Notes: generated by a model from the letters alone, not told the origin. Shown: positions 34,927 to 43,304, counted from the first letter of the stretch. The stretch is 64,000 nt of DNA from CAZGNZ01 sp964527215 (GCA_964527215.1 CAZGNZ010000012.1:32771-96770), one strand, 5' to 3'. Numbers and translations are program-made.

Positions 34927-35460
34927 TTGGTCATAAAAGAGCACTGTATTGAACCCGAGTTGCACTGGTACGCTGTTTATGTACGCTCCAGGCATGAAAA
35001 AGCCGTTTTTCAGGCATTGGAAGCGCAGCGTATTCACGCCTATTTACCCCTTGTTAAGAAAATCCGACAGTGGAGTGATCGCCGGAAAGAGGTGGAATTG
35101 CCTTTATTCCGGAGTTATGTATTTGTCAGATTGGATATCAGGTATGAAAAACTCAAGGTGCTGCAGATTGAAGGAGTGGTCAAGTTTGCCGGCATCCGGA
35201 AAAAGGTGTCTGTCATTCCGGATAAGCAGATCAACTGGATTCGCATACTGCTGAAAGAGCCCGAGTCTGTGGAAACGGAGAAACGTTTCCCGGTGGGCGA
35301 CAAGGTGGTGGTCGTGGCAGGACCGATGAAGGGCCTGGAAGGGGTGGTTCAGTCCATCCGCGGGAAAACCCGGTTGATGGTTCTCTTCGACAGTATTATG
35401 AGTTGTGCCAGCGTTGAAATCAATCCGGAGTTTCTCCAGAGATTAAAGGTAAAAAATTAA
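34927..35460 (+). CDS. UpxY/RfaH-type NusG-like transcription antiterminator
   Basis: The 177-residue product has a NusG N-terminal domain (HWYAVYVRSRHEKAVFQALE, LPLFRSYVFVRLD) and a C-terminal KOW domain (VGDKVVVVAGPMKGLEGVVQ). Proteins of this size at the head of polysaccharide loci are UpxY-type specialised NusG paralogues that allow RNA polymerase to read through long capsule operons. It begins at a TTG; no ATG is available. The first capsule gene lies 6.5 kb away, separated by accessory and broken genes, so its target operon may have been split. Confidence 0.82.
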   Translation: MVIKEHCIEPELHWYAVYVRSRHEKAVFQALEAQRIHAYLPLVKKIRQWSDRRKEVELPLFRSYVFVRLDIRYEKLKVLQIEGVVKFAGIRKKVSVIPDKQINWIRILLKEPESVETEKRFPVGDKVVVVAGPMKGLEGVVQSIRGKTRLMVLFDSIMSCASVEINPEFLQRLKVKN

Positions 35461-35688
35461 AAATGAAAATTGACAGGATTTTGACTCTGGTGCAGAACTT
35501 TCTTGTCATCCATTTTTAATTTATAATCTATCATTTTTAATTAAATATGCCCTTGTCGTCCATTCCTGAAATGTGACTGACGGGGCGGAGCCGTGTCAAA
35601 ATTAACATATATCGCGATGCGAATGCTTTTGTCGATCATCAATTGTCGGCTTTCAGCAATATCCTTCTGAGCATCTTGATCTGAATAA
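35461..35688. other. A/T-rich spacer with short repeat motifs
   Basis: The spacer contains AAAAAATTAAAAATGAAAATTG and CATTTTTAATTTATAATC-type motifs, partial inverted repeats of one another. They resemble the filler repeats around 41090-41140 and inside the epimerase gene at 42240-42470. No ORF is supported. Confidence 0.35.
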
Positions 35689-36519
35689 ATGGAATCCTGC
35701 GATAAACTCCATTACAATATTCTCCCAAATGGACAATTAAGTTTGTGGAATGAATTGGGAAGAACGCCCAATTCATTTGTGTTGTATGGCGGAACTGCAT
35801 TTGCACTTTACTTAGGGCATAGGCAGTCCGTTGATTTCAATTTCTTTTCATCCAACTCATTTGATCCCAAAATCCTCTATTCTCAAATTGAATCCGCCAG
35901 TGGGCGGGTTTTTAATCCGTCTCCTGACGGACGAGTGTAACTGGGTGCATTCCCCGCCGCTTGTTGGAAATCCGCCATTTGGCGTGACGGCGATATAAAA
36001 AATGATTATATCACTAATGATACCTCACCCGTCAGCTGACGGGCAGGGAAATTCATTACTTGCAGGGCTCTGAAATTATCCAGAAAGAAAAGAATACGTT
36101 GAGCTGTATTATGACACGAGAAAACCAGCCGGTGAAAGTTTCCTTTTTTTGGATCAGTTGGGATTTCTGCTGTTCAGTTTCCAAGTTGGCTTGAAAAACC
36201 AGGACTTCATATCGCTTCTCTTTTGGATCTTGCCGTGACCAAATTCAAGGTAATTCAGGATCGTGCGGAATGGAAGGATTATGTTGATTTGTATCATGTC
36301 ATAAAAAAATCAGATTATTTGAAATTATCGGAGCAAGTAAAGCGGTTTATGGTCCAAATTTTAACCCAATGCTCTCATTGAAAGCTTTGACTTTTTATGA
36401 AAATGGTGATTTGGCAGAATTGAAAGATCATTTCAAGGATTTTTTTCTAAAGCAGACTAAAAATCTGGATATCTCATCATTGCCGTCATTTTCTGCTGTT
36501 TCAATATGTGTTGTGTAAT
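35689..36519 (+). pseudogene. AbiEii/AbiGii-type nucleotidyltransferase toxin, split by a repeat element
   Basis: The N-terminal part has the nucleotidyltransferase core GGTAFALYLGHRQSVDFNFF. At 35891 a 167-bp repeat (copy D) cuts in. Removing 35891-36057 joins CAAATTG to ACTTGCAG in frame and restores the run ...SQI-D-LQGSEIIQKEKNTLSC, which continues as AbiEii (WLEKPGLHIASLLDLAVTKF, AEWKDYVDLYHVI, FNPMLSLKALTFYENGDLAE). Two more frame changes lie at homopolymers: T7 (36144-36150) and A7 (36303-36309). The stop TAA (36517-36519) overlaps the next ATG. AbiEii proteins are toxins of type IV toxin-antitoxin and abortive-infection systems. This copy is inactive unless spliced or edited. Confidence 0.82.
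35891..36057 (+). repeat. palindromic mobile repeat, copy D, inserted in an AbiEii gene
   Basis: It is nearly identical to copy A over its full 167 bp, with the same first bases (AATCCGCCAGTGGGCGG) and last bases (GGGAAATTCATT). The host gene resumes directly after it. No target-site duplication is visible. Confidence 0.9.
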
Positions 36520-36787
36520 GTCCGAGTTGGCACGGACTGCGCAAAGGATGATTTGGTGGAAACCTGTTGATGAATCCGCCAAAAACAGCAAACAGTTGAT
36601 TTCGTATACGCTTGAATACGGGTCACTGAATGATGTTCGAGTGATACTTGAATCATATACCGATACTGAAATCTGCAGTGTTTTAGAGAATCCGGAATCT
36701 GGAGTGTTTAGTAAAAAATCCTGGCTGTTCTGGCGAATTTATTATGGTCTAAAACCTGCACCCCTTCCGATAAGAAGCTTGTCATGA
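36518..36787 (+). CDS. putative partner/antitoxin of the AbiEii-like gene
   Basis: The ATG at 36518 overlaps the stop of the broken AbiEii gene (TAATG), so it was translationally coupled. The 89-residue product contains YTLEYGSLNDVRVILESYTD and ends VFSKKSWLFWRIYYGLKPAP. This is a pattern I associate with small proteins encoded next to AbiEii toxins. An antitoxin role is inference from position. An in-frame ATG at 36506 is also possible. Confidence 0.5.
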   Translation: MSELARTAQRMIWWKPVDESAKNSKQLISYTLEYGSLNDVRVILESYTDTEICSVLENPESGVFSKKSWLFWRIYYGLKPAPLPIRSLS

Positions 36788-36868
36788 ATTCGCAACATTT
36801 GAGAATGTTACCAGTGAATTCAGGGCATGCTTGTCATAATCCATATACTGATTTATAAAGAGGAAATT

Positions 36869-37909
36869 ATGTCACCCAATACTAAAAAGCTCTCCATGAC
36901 CAATACAAAAAAAGAGATGCTGGATGAATACAACCGACTGCTGAAGCAGTTGGATGAGCAGACGACGGCCCAGGAAACGCCTGAGCAGGTGGTTGCTGAG
37001 AAGCAGAAGGAATTGGTGCTGAAAGTGGCAGATGAAGCCACGACCGAAACGGTGATTGAGGGAATTGGGCGACTGAAAATTGATCTCGGGAAAACACTCT
37101 CCAAGGTATCCGAGGAGCTGGAGTCCGAGCTGAACAAACTGAATTCAGTGCGTCAGGCGATCAAGATCAAGGAACAGGAACTGGAGGAGATTTACGGACT
37201 GCAGCGCTCTGCCAATTCATTTGCTGCTCTGGTGGAGGCCCAGAATCAGAGTCGACAGAAATTCGATGAAGAGCAGACTCAGAAGAAGGAAGCGCTGGAT
37301 TTTGAGATTTCGGAGCAGCGAAAGCGCTGGACAGCAGAGAAATCAAAGGCAGATGAGGAGCACAAAGAATATCTGAAAGACATCAAGCAGAAACGGGAGC
37401 GGGAGAAGGCAGAGTATGAATATCAGTTGAGCCGGGACCGCAAGCAGATGACGGACAGGTTGCAGGATGAAAAAGTTGGCCTGGAAAAGGAAATTTCAGA
37501 AAAACGCAATGCGTTTGAAGTTGAAATGGTCAGCCGCGAAAAAGCAATCGCTGAATCGGAGGGTGAGCTGAAAGAATTACGGGCAAAGTCCGATGTATTT
37601 CCAAAAGAACTCGATACAGCAGTCAAAAAAGCAAAGGCGGAAGCCGAAAATACTGTTACCCGGAATTTCGAATCACAGATCGCGCTGCTGAAGCAGGAAT
37701 ATGCAGGTGAACAGCAGGTCCTTACCACAAAAATTGCCAGTCTGGAAAAAACAGTGGAAGAGCAGCATAAGCGGATATCCCATCTGACAGAGCAGCTGGA
37801 AACTTCCTATCAGAAGGTTCAGGATGTGGCCCTGAAGGCCATTGATGGGGCTTCCAAGGAGAAGGTGGTTGTGCAGACATCGTCGGAAACAGGCAGATCG
37901 GGCGATTGA
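36869..37909 (+). CDS. long coiled-coil protein of unknown function
   Basis: The start at ATG 36869 follows GAGGAAATT; an earlier ATG at 36827 is rejected. The 346-residue product is almost entirely charged heptad repeats (Glu/Lys/Gln-rich, for example LSKVSEELESELNKLNSVRQ and KQKREREKAEYEYQLSRDRK), predicted as one long coiled coil. It has no signal peptide, membrane helix or catalytic domain. It is probably a cytoplasmic structural or scaffold protein. Its presence among toxin-antitoxin remnants suggests an accessory gene. Confidence 0.65.
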   Translation: MSPNTKKLSMTNTKKEMLDEYNRLLKQLDEQTTAQETPEQVVAEKQKELVLKVADEATTETVIEGIGRLKIDLGKTLSKVSEELESELNKLNSVRQAIKIKEQELEEIYGLQRSANSFAALVEAQNQSRQKFDEEQTQKKEALDFEISEQRKRWTAEKSKADEEHKEYLKDIKQKREREKAEYEYQLSRDRKQMTDRLQDEKVGLEKEISEKRNAFEVEMVSREKAIAESEGELKELRAKSDVFPKELDTAVKKAKAEAENTVTRNFESQIALLKQEYAGEQQVLTTKIASLEKTVEEQHKRISHLTEQLETSYQKVQDVALKAIDGASKEKVVVQTSSETGRSGD

Positions 37910-37986
37910 AAGAGATAGGGCATATTATTCGCTTGAAATACCCAAATTGCTGAAATCTGACTATCCACCCCGATTGGCATTAAGAC

Positions 37987-38376
37987 TTGGACTGCATTTC
38001 AAAAATGAAAAGTGCTGATAAATTAGCATTGCTGGAAAGAATATTTTGGGATTATAATATTGAATATCTCCCTCTGACTGAGTTTGTTGAGCATCAGTTT
38101 AATGAGATAAAGGAGTATGACTACCGATTAATAATCACTCGCATGCTTGAGAGATCCAATTGGTATGATCTGCTGGATGTCCTGGGAAAAGATGTTTTAA
38201 TTGATGTTTTAACTTCAGACATCGTGGATCGTCTTCGAAGCAGAGAGTTAAAAAGTCGATATGAGCGTATCAAACGAATATTACTTAAAGAAACTGGCCC
38301 CTTTTCAGGATATGATCCTCAATCTGTTAGGAGGATTAAATCTGCCGTTTTATCTGACAGGCGGTACAGCGCTTAG
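37987..38376 (+). CDS. putative antitoxin-like protein upstream of the second AbiEii gene
   Basis: The 129-residue product contains KLALLERIFWDYNIEYLPLT, YDYRLIITRMLERSNWYDLL and LRSRELKSRYERIKRILL. Small proteins of this kind are often encoded just before AbiEii-type nucleotidyltransferases. Its 3' end overlaps the start of that gene (38261) by 116 bases in another frame, so its native C-terminus may be shorter. The start is a TTG. An antitoxin role is inferred from position. Confidence 0.5.
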   Translation: MDCISKMKSADKLALLERIFWDYNIEYLPLTEFVEHQFNEIKEYDYRLIITRMLERSNWYDLLDVLGKDVLIDVLTSDIVDRLRSRELKSRYERIKRILLKETGPFSGYDPQSVRRIKSAVLSDRRYSA

Positions 38377-38765
38377 CCGGCATTATTTTCACCATCGCTA
38401 TTCTGATGCCTTGGACTTATTTTGTGAATGGCGATCCGGGGTTCAATGATTATACAAAGTTGCTGTTTAATACTTTGGAGAGGAAAGCGAAAGAGGTTGG
38501 CTTCACGATTGATCTGCAGAATGTTATTAAATCCGCCAGTGGGCGGACGAGTGTAACTGGGTGCATTCCCCGCCGCTTGCGGCGAAATAAAAAATGATTA
38601 TATCACTAATGATACCCCGTTCGCTCAGCGGCGGGGAAATTCATTCTGAAAGCTTTATGCAATTATTGCTGATAAAGGATCGGGTCCAACTGAAATGTGA
38701 TTTTGTTAATGATGCGGCAGCGCAATATGGTGAGTTCCTTCATGACAATATATCGGGAAATCATC
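38261..38765 (+). pseudogene. second AbiEii-type nucleotidyltransferase, frameshifted and split by a repeat
   Basis: The N-terminus NEYYLKKLAPFQDMIL and core LTGGTALSRHYFHHRYSDALDLF are typical of AbiEii. One extra T in the run 38420-38423 shifts the frame (then FVNGDPGFNDYTKLLFNTLE). At 38530 repeat copy E intervenes. Removing 38530-38645 joins ATT-A to CT-GAA in frame and continues as ESFMQLLLIKDRVQLKCDFVND and EFLHDNISGNHL before a stop. The C-terminal half is missing. It is certainly broken. Confidence 0.78.
38530..38645 (+). repeat. palindromic mobile repeat, copy E (internally shortened, 116 bp), in an AbiEii gene
   Basis: It has the same left edge (AATCCGCCAGTGGGCGG) and right edge (GGCGGGGAAATTCATT) as copies A and D and the same core (ATTATATCACTAATGATACC). 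Internal hairpin sequence is deleted, and the right palindrome is replaced by a TTCGCTCAGCGG variant. The host reading frame resumes exactly after it. Confidence 0.85.
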
Positions 38766-38940
38766 TCTGAGGTTAAAAATAAAGAAGCCGGCTGAAGATC
38801 GAATCGAGTTTACCTCATTTATTAACATTCGTCCGAGTGATGCCAATTTTGGCATGGAAATCAATGATCCAGACATCCAGATGATTATATCAGATTTGGT
38901 TCACAAATATCTCTTGAGCCCGAATGAACAGATGGCATAA
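38746..38940 (+). pseudogene. gene fragment without start, upstream of the 38924 gene
   Basis: An open stretch translates to KPAEDRIEFTSFINIRPSDA and MEINDPDIQMIISDLVHKYL, which looks protein-like. It has no ATG/GTG start and begins inside the remains of the AbiEii gene. Its stop overlaps the ATG at 38924, so it was once coupled to that gene. I do not recognise the family. Confidence 0.35.
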
Positions 38941-39259
38941 GAGCCTGCAGGACCGTTGGAGTCAGTTTACGTTTGGTGAACAAATCCTGATGATTGCCAA
39001 TGAGTTAAATCGTGCCAACAACAATTTGAAATATCCTGAAGAGTACTCGAATTCGCTTGAAAGAGCTTTAGAGCTAATTGATTTTTGCTCATCAGATTTA
39101 AAGCTAAATAGCAACCTGTTGAAAGAATTACGTCGGGCTCGGATGATAACAGCACAATTGTATGTTAAAAAGATTCCGCAAGAAACTCAACAGCTTCAAA
39201 ATCAACTTTTGGGATTGAGTTCTAAATGCTGGAATTTATTCGAGCGAGCTCGAATATAG
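38924..39259 (+). CDS. small helical protein of unknown function
   Basis: The 111-residue product is predicted to be entirely helical (FGEQILMIANELNRANNNLK, SLERALELIDFCSSDLKLNS), like a small four-helix bundle. There is no signal peptide. The start overlaps the end of the preceding gene fragment. It could be an intact partner of a decayed module; no function is known. Confidence 0.5.
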   Translation: MNRWHKSLQDRWSQFTFGEQILMIANELNRANNNLKYPEEYSNSLERALELIDFCSSDLKLNSNLLKELRRARMITAQLYVKKIPQETQQLQNQLLGLSSKCWNLFERARI

Positions 39260-39413
39260 TAGTCCGTTTTCAGTCGTAAGCTAACAATCTTATATCATCG
39301 CACAGACCATGCTTAACTGACAACTACCGATATTTTTATAGTATTATGTTTCTAAAACATTATGTTATCTCAGCAGACTATTCACAAAATGGTCAAATGC
39401 ACTGATTGATTTC

Positions 39414-40790
39414 TTGGAATTCTTAAACAGAAATATCGAATTACAGAAACTCCGAACTGTTCTTGACAGGGATGTGGCTGTATTTGCAGTGCTGTATGGT
39501 CGTCGTCGGATTGGGAAATCACGGCTACTGCAGGAAATTACCGGGGGAAGTGATATATATTTTCTTGCAGATGAAAACACCCGCAGTTTACAGCTCATTT
39601 ATTTCAGCCAGGTGGCTGCGCGGAAGATTCCCGGTTTTGATGAAGTTCAGTATCCCGATTGGCGCAGTATGTTTACAGCGTTAAATAACAGTATCAATGG
39701 CAGTTGTACGATCGTACTGGACGAATTCCCCTATCTTGTTAAGAGTGCTCCTGAGTTGCCAAGTGTTATACAGAATTTTCTGGATCTGAATCCGGAAAGG
39801 AAATTCAATCTTGTTATCTGCGGTTCTTCCCAGAGAATGATGCAGGGCTATGTTCTGTCTTCATCAGCACCCCTATATGGTCGGGCCAGGGAAATTCTTA
39901 ATCTGCATGGACTGCCGCCCTCATGGCTAAGCAAGTCCCTTGATCTGGACGCTGTTCAAACCATTGAAGCCTATTCAGTTTTTGGGGGAATACCCCGTTA
40001 TTGGGAATTGCTGAGTGATTATTCAGATTTATGGTCTGCTCTTACGGATTTGGTTTTTGACCGTTATGGGATCCTGAGACATGAACCAGAGAGATTGTTT
40101 CACGATGAAACCGATACTCCATCACAGCTAATCTCATTGTGCGGCCTGATTGGAGGTGGTGCTCATCGTTTGTCTGAAATTGCCGGGCGGATTCAAAAAA
40201 AAGCGACCAATCTCAGCAGGCCACTGCAAAATTTAATCGAGATGGGGTATGTCAAGCGTGAAATTCCATTTGGTGAATCCGTTAAGTCAACACGCAGAAC
40301 GTTTTATAAACTGGCGGATCCGTTTATGGATTTTTATTTTACGTTTGTGGCTCCCAATCAATCCTATATTGAATCAGGGGAGAGCAGCGGGATAATCTCA
40401 AGTATTCGGAAGCGTTTTAATCACTTTGCCGGTCAGATGGCTGAGCAGTTGGCACGCAGGTCAGTTTTCGGCAATCCGGTCTTTCAAGGAAAATTTAATG
40501 AAGCAGGCCGCTGGTGGGGAGCTGGGAAAAACGGGCGACCAATGGAAATAGATGTCATTTCAGAATCCATTGATGGAAATTCACTTCTGGTTGGAGAGGT
40601 GAAGTGGGAAGAACAAGTTGATGTTCAACGTGAGATTAAAAAACTGCAGGAAAAGGCTGAATCACTGCCATTCCCGAATACAAACCGGCAGCTTGTTCTC
40701 TGGACTAAACATGGAATCCCAGAACTGCCCGAAATTTATAAAGGAGTTCAACTTGTTTCAGCCAAGGACCTTGTTTCTGTCGAGGACTAA
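39414..40790 (+). CDS. AAA-type ATPase with C-terminal DUF234 nuclease-like domain
   Basis: The 458-residue product begins at a TTG. It has a Walker A region GRRRIGKSRLLQ (near residue 28), Walker B CTIVLDEFPYL (near 105) and a winged-helix segment (GGGAHRLSEIAGRIQKKATN). The C-terminal DUF234 domain has PD-(D/E)xK-like residues (GRPMEIDVISES and LLVGEVKWEE). This ATP_bind_2/DUF234 family is common in archaea and FCB bacteria with unknown function, perhaps linked to defence or mobile DNA. No partner is adjacent. Confidence 0.85.
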   Translation: MEFLNRNIELQKLRTVLDRDVAVFAVLYGRRRIGKSRLLQEITGGSDIYFLADENTRSLQLIYFSQVAARKIPGFDEVQYPDWRSMFTALNNSINGSCTIVLDEFPYLVKSAPELPSVIQNFLDLNPERKFNLVICGSSQRMMQGYVLSSSAPLYGRAREILNLHGLPPSWLSKSLDLDAVQTIEAYSVFGGIPRYWELLSDYSDLWSALTDLVFDRYGILRHEPERLFHDETDTPSQLISLCGLIGGGAHRLSEIAGRIQKKATNLSRPLQNLIEMGYVKREIPFGESVKSTRRTFYKLADPFMDFYFTFVAPNQSYIESGESSGIISSIRKRFNHFAGQMAEQLARRSVFGNPVFQGKFNEAGRWWGAGKNGRPMEIDVISESIDGNSLLVGEVKWEEQVDVQREIKKLQEKAESLPFPNTNRQLVLWTKHGIPELPEIYKGVQLVSAKDLVSVED

Positions 40791-40884
40791 AAGATGATGA
40801 CAAAGGGGAAACTATGTTTCAGTTAAAGATGAAAAATTAAAGATTAGTGTTTTGAAGACAGTCGCATTGATGAATAGATGTTTA

Positions 40885-41435
40885 AATAGAACTTCTGATT
40901 GTTGTAAGAATCTTACCGAGAATATTTGTAACAGAGATGCATTCTGATAGAAGACATTTTGCTTTTGGGTAATTTTTTAGTTTTTCAGAATCAATCAAGA
41001 GATTTAACCAGAAAACAGTTTCACGACTCTCTTTCAAGGCAATGTTGATCTTTTGCGCAAAATCCTTTCTTGATGAAGCAGCTTGAGCCTCAAACAGGTT
41101 AAAAATTAAAAGTTAAAGATGAAAGGTTGAGAAGGGAAGCTGATTATTTACTGTCGCATTAGTTTCTGCTTCTGGTTGTTTTAAGAATCTTACCGAGAAT
41201 ATTTGTAATAGATATGCATTCTGATAAAAGACTTTTGGCATTTGGGTAATTTTCCAATTTGTCAGAATCAATCAAGAGATTTAACCAGAAAACAGTTTCA
41301 CGACTCTCTTTCAAGGCAATGTTGATCTTTTGCGCAAAATCCTTTCTTGATGAAGCAGCTTGAGCCTCAAACAGGTTAAAAATTAAAAGTTAAAGATGAA
41401 AGGTTGAGAAGGGAAGCTGATTATTTACTGTCGCA
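40885..41435 (-). repeat. 277-bp tandem duplication with truncated S23/IVP gene copies
   Basis: The segment AATGTTGATCTTTTGYGCAA occurs at 41041, 41318 and 41595, exactly 277 bases apart. The two left units contain the 3' half of the four-helix gene at 41436-41780. Each ends in GAGCCTCAAACAGG and then AAAAATTAAAAGTTAAAGAT filler. Only the rightmost copy is complete. Copies 1 and 2 are nearly identical over the filler; the leftmost has more substitutions. Confidence 0.85.
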
Positions 41436-41780
41436 TTAGTTTCTGCTTCTGGTTGTTTTAAGAATCTTACCGAGAATATTTGTAATAGATATGCATTCTG
41501 ATAAAAGACTTTTGGCATTTGGGTAATTTTCCAATTTGTCAGAATCAATCAAGAGATTTAACCAGAAAACAGTTTCACGACTCTCTTTCAAGGCAATGTT
41601 GATCTTTTGTGCAAAATCCTTTCTTGAAGATGCAGCTTGAGCTTCCTGTACATTTGCCCCAATGCTGGTTCCAGAGCGCAATAATTGGTTGGCAATTTCA
41701 AACTCTCGATTCTCTTTAAGGAAATCCACCATTTTCAGTAGTTCTAATGCAAAACAGTAAGTTCTCTTTTGTATCTTCAC
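41436..41780 (-). CDS. four-helix bundle protein (S23/IVP family)
   Basis: The 114-residue product starts at a GTG (MKIQKRTYCFALELLKMVDF) and carries the family core LRSGTSIGANVQEAQAASS, RKDFAQKINIALKESRETVF and WLNLLIDS. Relatives are encoded in 23S rRNA intervening sequences or as stand-alone genes in FCB genomes; the function is unclear. Two truncated tandem copies lie downstream on the same strand. Confidence 0.9.
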   Translation of the reverse strand: MKIQKRTYCFALELLKMVDFLKENREFEIANQLLRSGTSIGANVQEAQAASSRKDFAQKINIALKESRETVFWLNLLIDSDKLENYPNAKSLLSECISITNILGKILKTTRSRN

Positions 41781-41950
41781 TTAGACTATTATCCATTCAC
41801 TATTTTTTAACCATTATAAATATACTATGCAATTACTCACTCATTCCGGACACATCCTTTTTATAAAAATGATTTCAAAATTGAATAACTTTTAACCTTT
41901 AAATTTTCACCTTTCACTATTCACTTTTAACTATACTTTGAAGTTTTATT

Positions 41951-43291
41951 TTGACTGATACACCCAAACGTAAAACCGTGCTGATTACCGGTACTGCTGG
42001 CTTCATCGGCTTTCACCTGGCTCGTCGTATGCTCATGGAAGGCTACAACGTCGTCGGTCTGGACAACATCAACGGCTACTACGACGTTAACTTAAAGTAT
42101 GCCCGTCTAGCAGAAACCGGCATTCAGCGCGATGATATTGAATACGGTAAGTACACTACAAGCATTATCTTTAACGGTGAGTATACACTTGAAACAATAC
42201 CCGAAGAACTTAGAACTGATTCATTCAACGAAGATTTGGAAAAAGTTAAAAGTGGAAAGTTCCCGCCTGGCCCTGACCAGCAGGGAGGGCAGCCAGGAAA
42301 AGTTAAAAGTGCTGAAAGCAGGTCTGCAGATGTTCATACTTTAGAAGAAAATAAAACTGATTCCAACCTTTCACCTTTAACTTTTAACCTTACACCGGAT
42401 GCCCAGTCTTCAAGTTCTAGTGCAAGCTCAGATCCTGATCCCAACCTTTCACCTTTAACCTTTAACTTTGAACTTCCCACTTATAATTTTATAAAGATGG
42501 ACCTCGCCGACAAAGACGGCATGGCTCAAGTCTTTTCGGATAACCACTTCGACATCGTCATTCATCTTGCCGCCCAAGCAGGCGTTCGTTACAGTCTTGA
42601 AAATCCCCACGCTTATATCGAAAGCAATGTAACAGGCTTTTTGAATGTGTTAGAGGGCTGTCGGCATAATGATATTAACTGGTTGTATTATGCATCATCC
42701 AGCTCAGTCTATGGTGCCAATACAAAACTACCATTTTCCGAAGAGGACCGCTGTGACAAGCCAATTTCGCTCTATGCGGCTACAAAGAAGAACAATGAGG
42801 AAATGGCGTATACTTATTCTCATCTGTTTGGTATAAATACAATTGGTCTGAGGTTTTTTACGGTTTATGGACCTTGGGGAAGGCCGGATATGGCGTATTG
42901 GAAGTTTACGGAAAAGATTCTAAATTGTGAAGAAATTGAAGTCTTCAATAATGGTGAGTTATCTCGAGATATGACCTTCATTGATGATGGTGTAACTTCT
43001 ATCAATGAATTAATAGAAACTGAGCCAAAGGATCATGCGAATACGGTGAGTGAAATTTATAATATCGGCGGTGGAAATAAGGTTGCGTTGACTAAATTTA
43101 TTAATGTTATTGAAGACAATTTAGCTAGACAATCCAAGAAAAAGTATTTGCCTATGCAATCCGGAGATGTATATAGCACAATATCTGATATCAGAAAATT
43201 AGAAAAACAAACTAATACTGCTGATTACAATACATTCAGTGACGGATACAAACAGTTTCTTTTGTGGTATCAGCAGTATCAAAGTATTTAA
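41951..43291 (+). CDS. UDP-glucuronate 4-epimerase-like (CapI) SDR protein with large in-frame insertion
   Basis: The 446-residue product has the extended-SDR motifs: TGTAGFIGFHLARR at the start, SSSVYG and YAATKKNNE (YxxxK) in the middle, and GLRFFTVYGPWGRPDMA. Relatives interconvert UDP-glucuronate and UDP-galacturonate and are about 335-350 residues. Here about 100 extra residues lie between DDIEYGKY (about residue 60-67) and YNFIKMDLADKDG (about 178). The extra part is low-complexity and is encoded by DNA made of direct and inverted copies of AAAAGTTAAAAGTGSAAAG and CCAACCTTTCACCTTTAAC. The frame is intact. Whether the enzyme folds around the insertion is unknown. It starts at a TTG. Confidence 0.8.
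   Translation: MTDTPKRKTVLITGTAGFIGFHLARRMLMEGYNVVGLDNINGYYDVNLKYARLAETGIQRDDIEYGKYTTSIIFNGEYTLETIPEELRTDSFNEDLEKVKSGKFPPGPDQQGGQPGKVKSAESRSADVHTLEENKTDSNLSPLTFNLTPDAQSSSSSASSDPDPNLSPLTFNFELPTYNFIKMDLADKDGMAQVFSDNHFDIVIHLAAQAGVRYSLENPHAYIESNVTGFLNVLEGCRHNDINWLYYASSSSVYGANTKLPFSEEDRCDKPISLYAATKKNNEEMAYTYSHLFGINTIGLRFFTVYGPWGRPDMAYWKFTEKILNCEEIEVFNNGELSRDMTFIDDGVTSINELIETEPKDHANTVSEIYNIGGGNKVALTKFINVIEDNLARQSKKKYLPMQSGDVYSTISDIRKLEKQTNTADYNTFSDGYKQFLLWYQQYQSI
42235..42475. repeat. repeat block inside the epimerase gene
   Basis: Two direct copies of GGAAAAAGTTAAAAGTG-type sequence (about 42238 and 42297) face two direct copies of CCAACCTTTCACCTTTAAC (about 42364 and 42440) as inverted repeats. 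A CCTGGCCCTGACCAGCAGGG segment lies between the first pair. Related motifs occur in the intergenic DNA at 41090-41140, 41365-41415 and 41895-41935. Confidence 0.7.
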
Positions 43292-43304
43292 AAAAGGACG
43301 GCTT

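Noticed and set aside
40885..41640. 277-bp repeats as CRISPR or rRNA spacer
   Set aside because: The units are long, contiguous and derived from an S23/IVP gene; no rRNA sequence is present.
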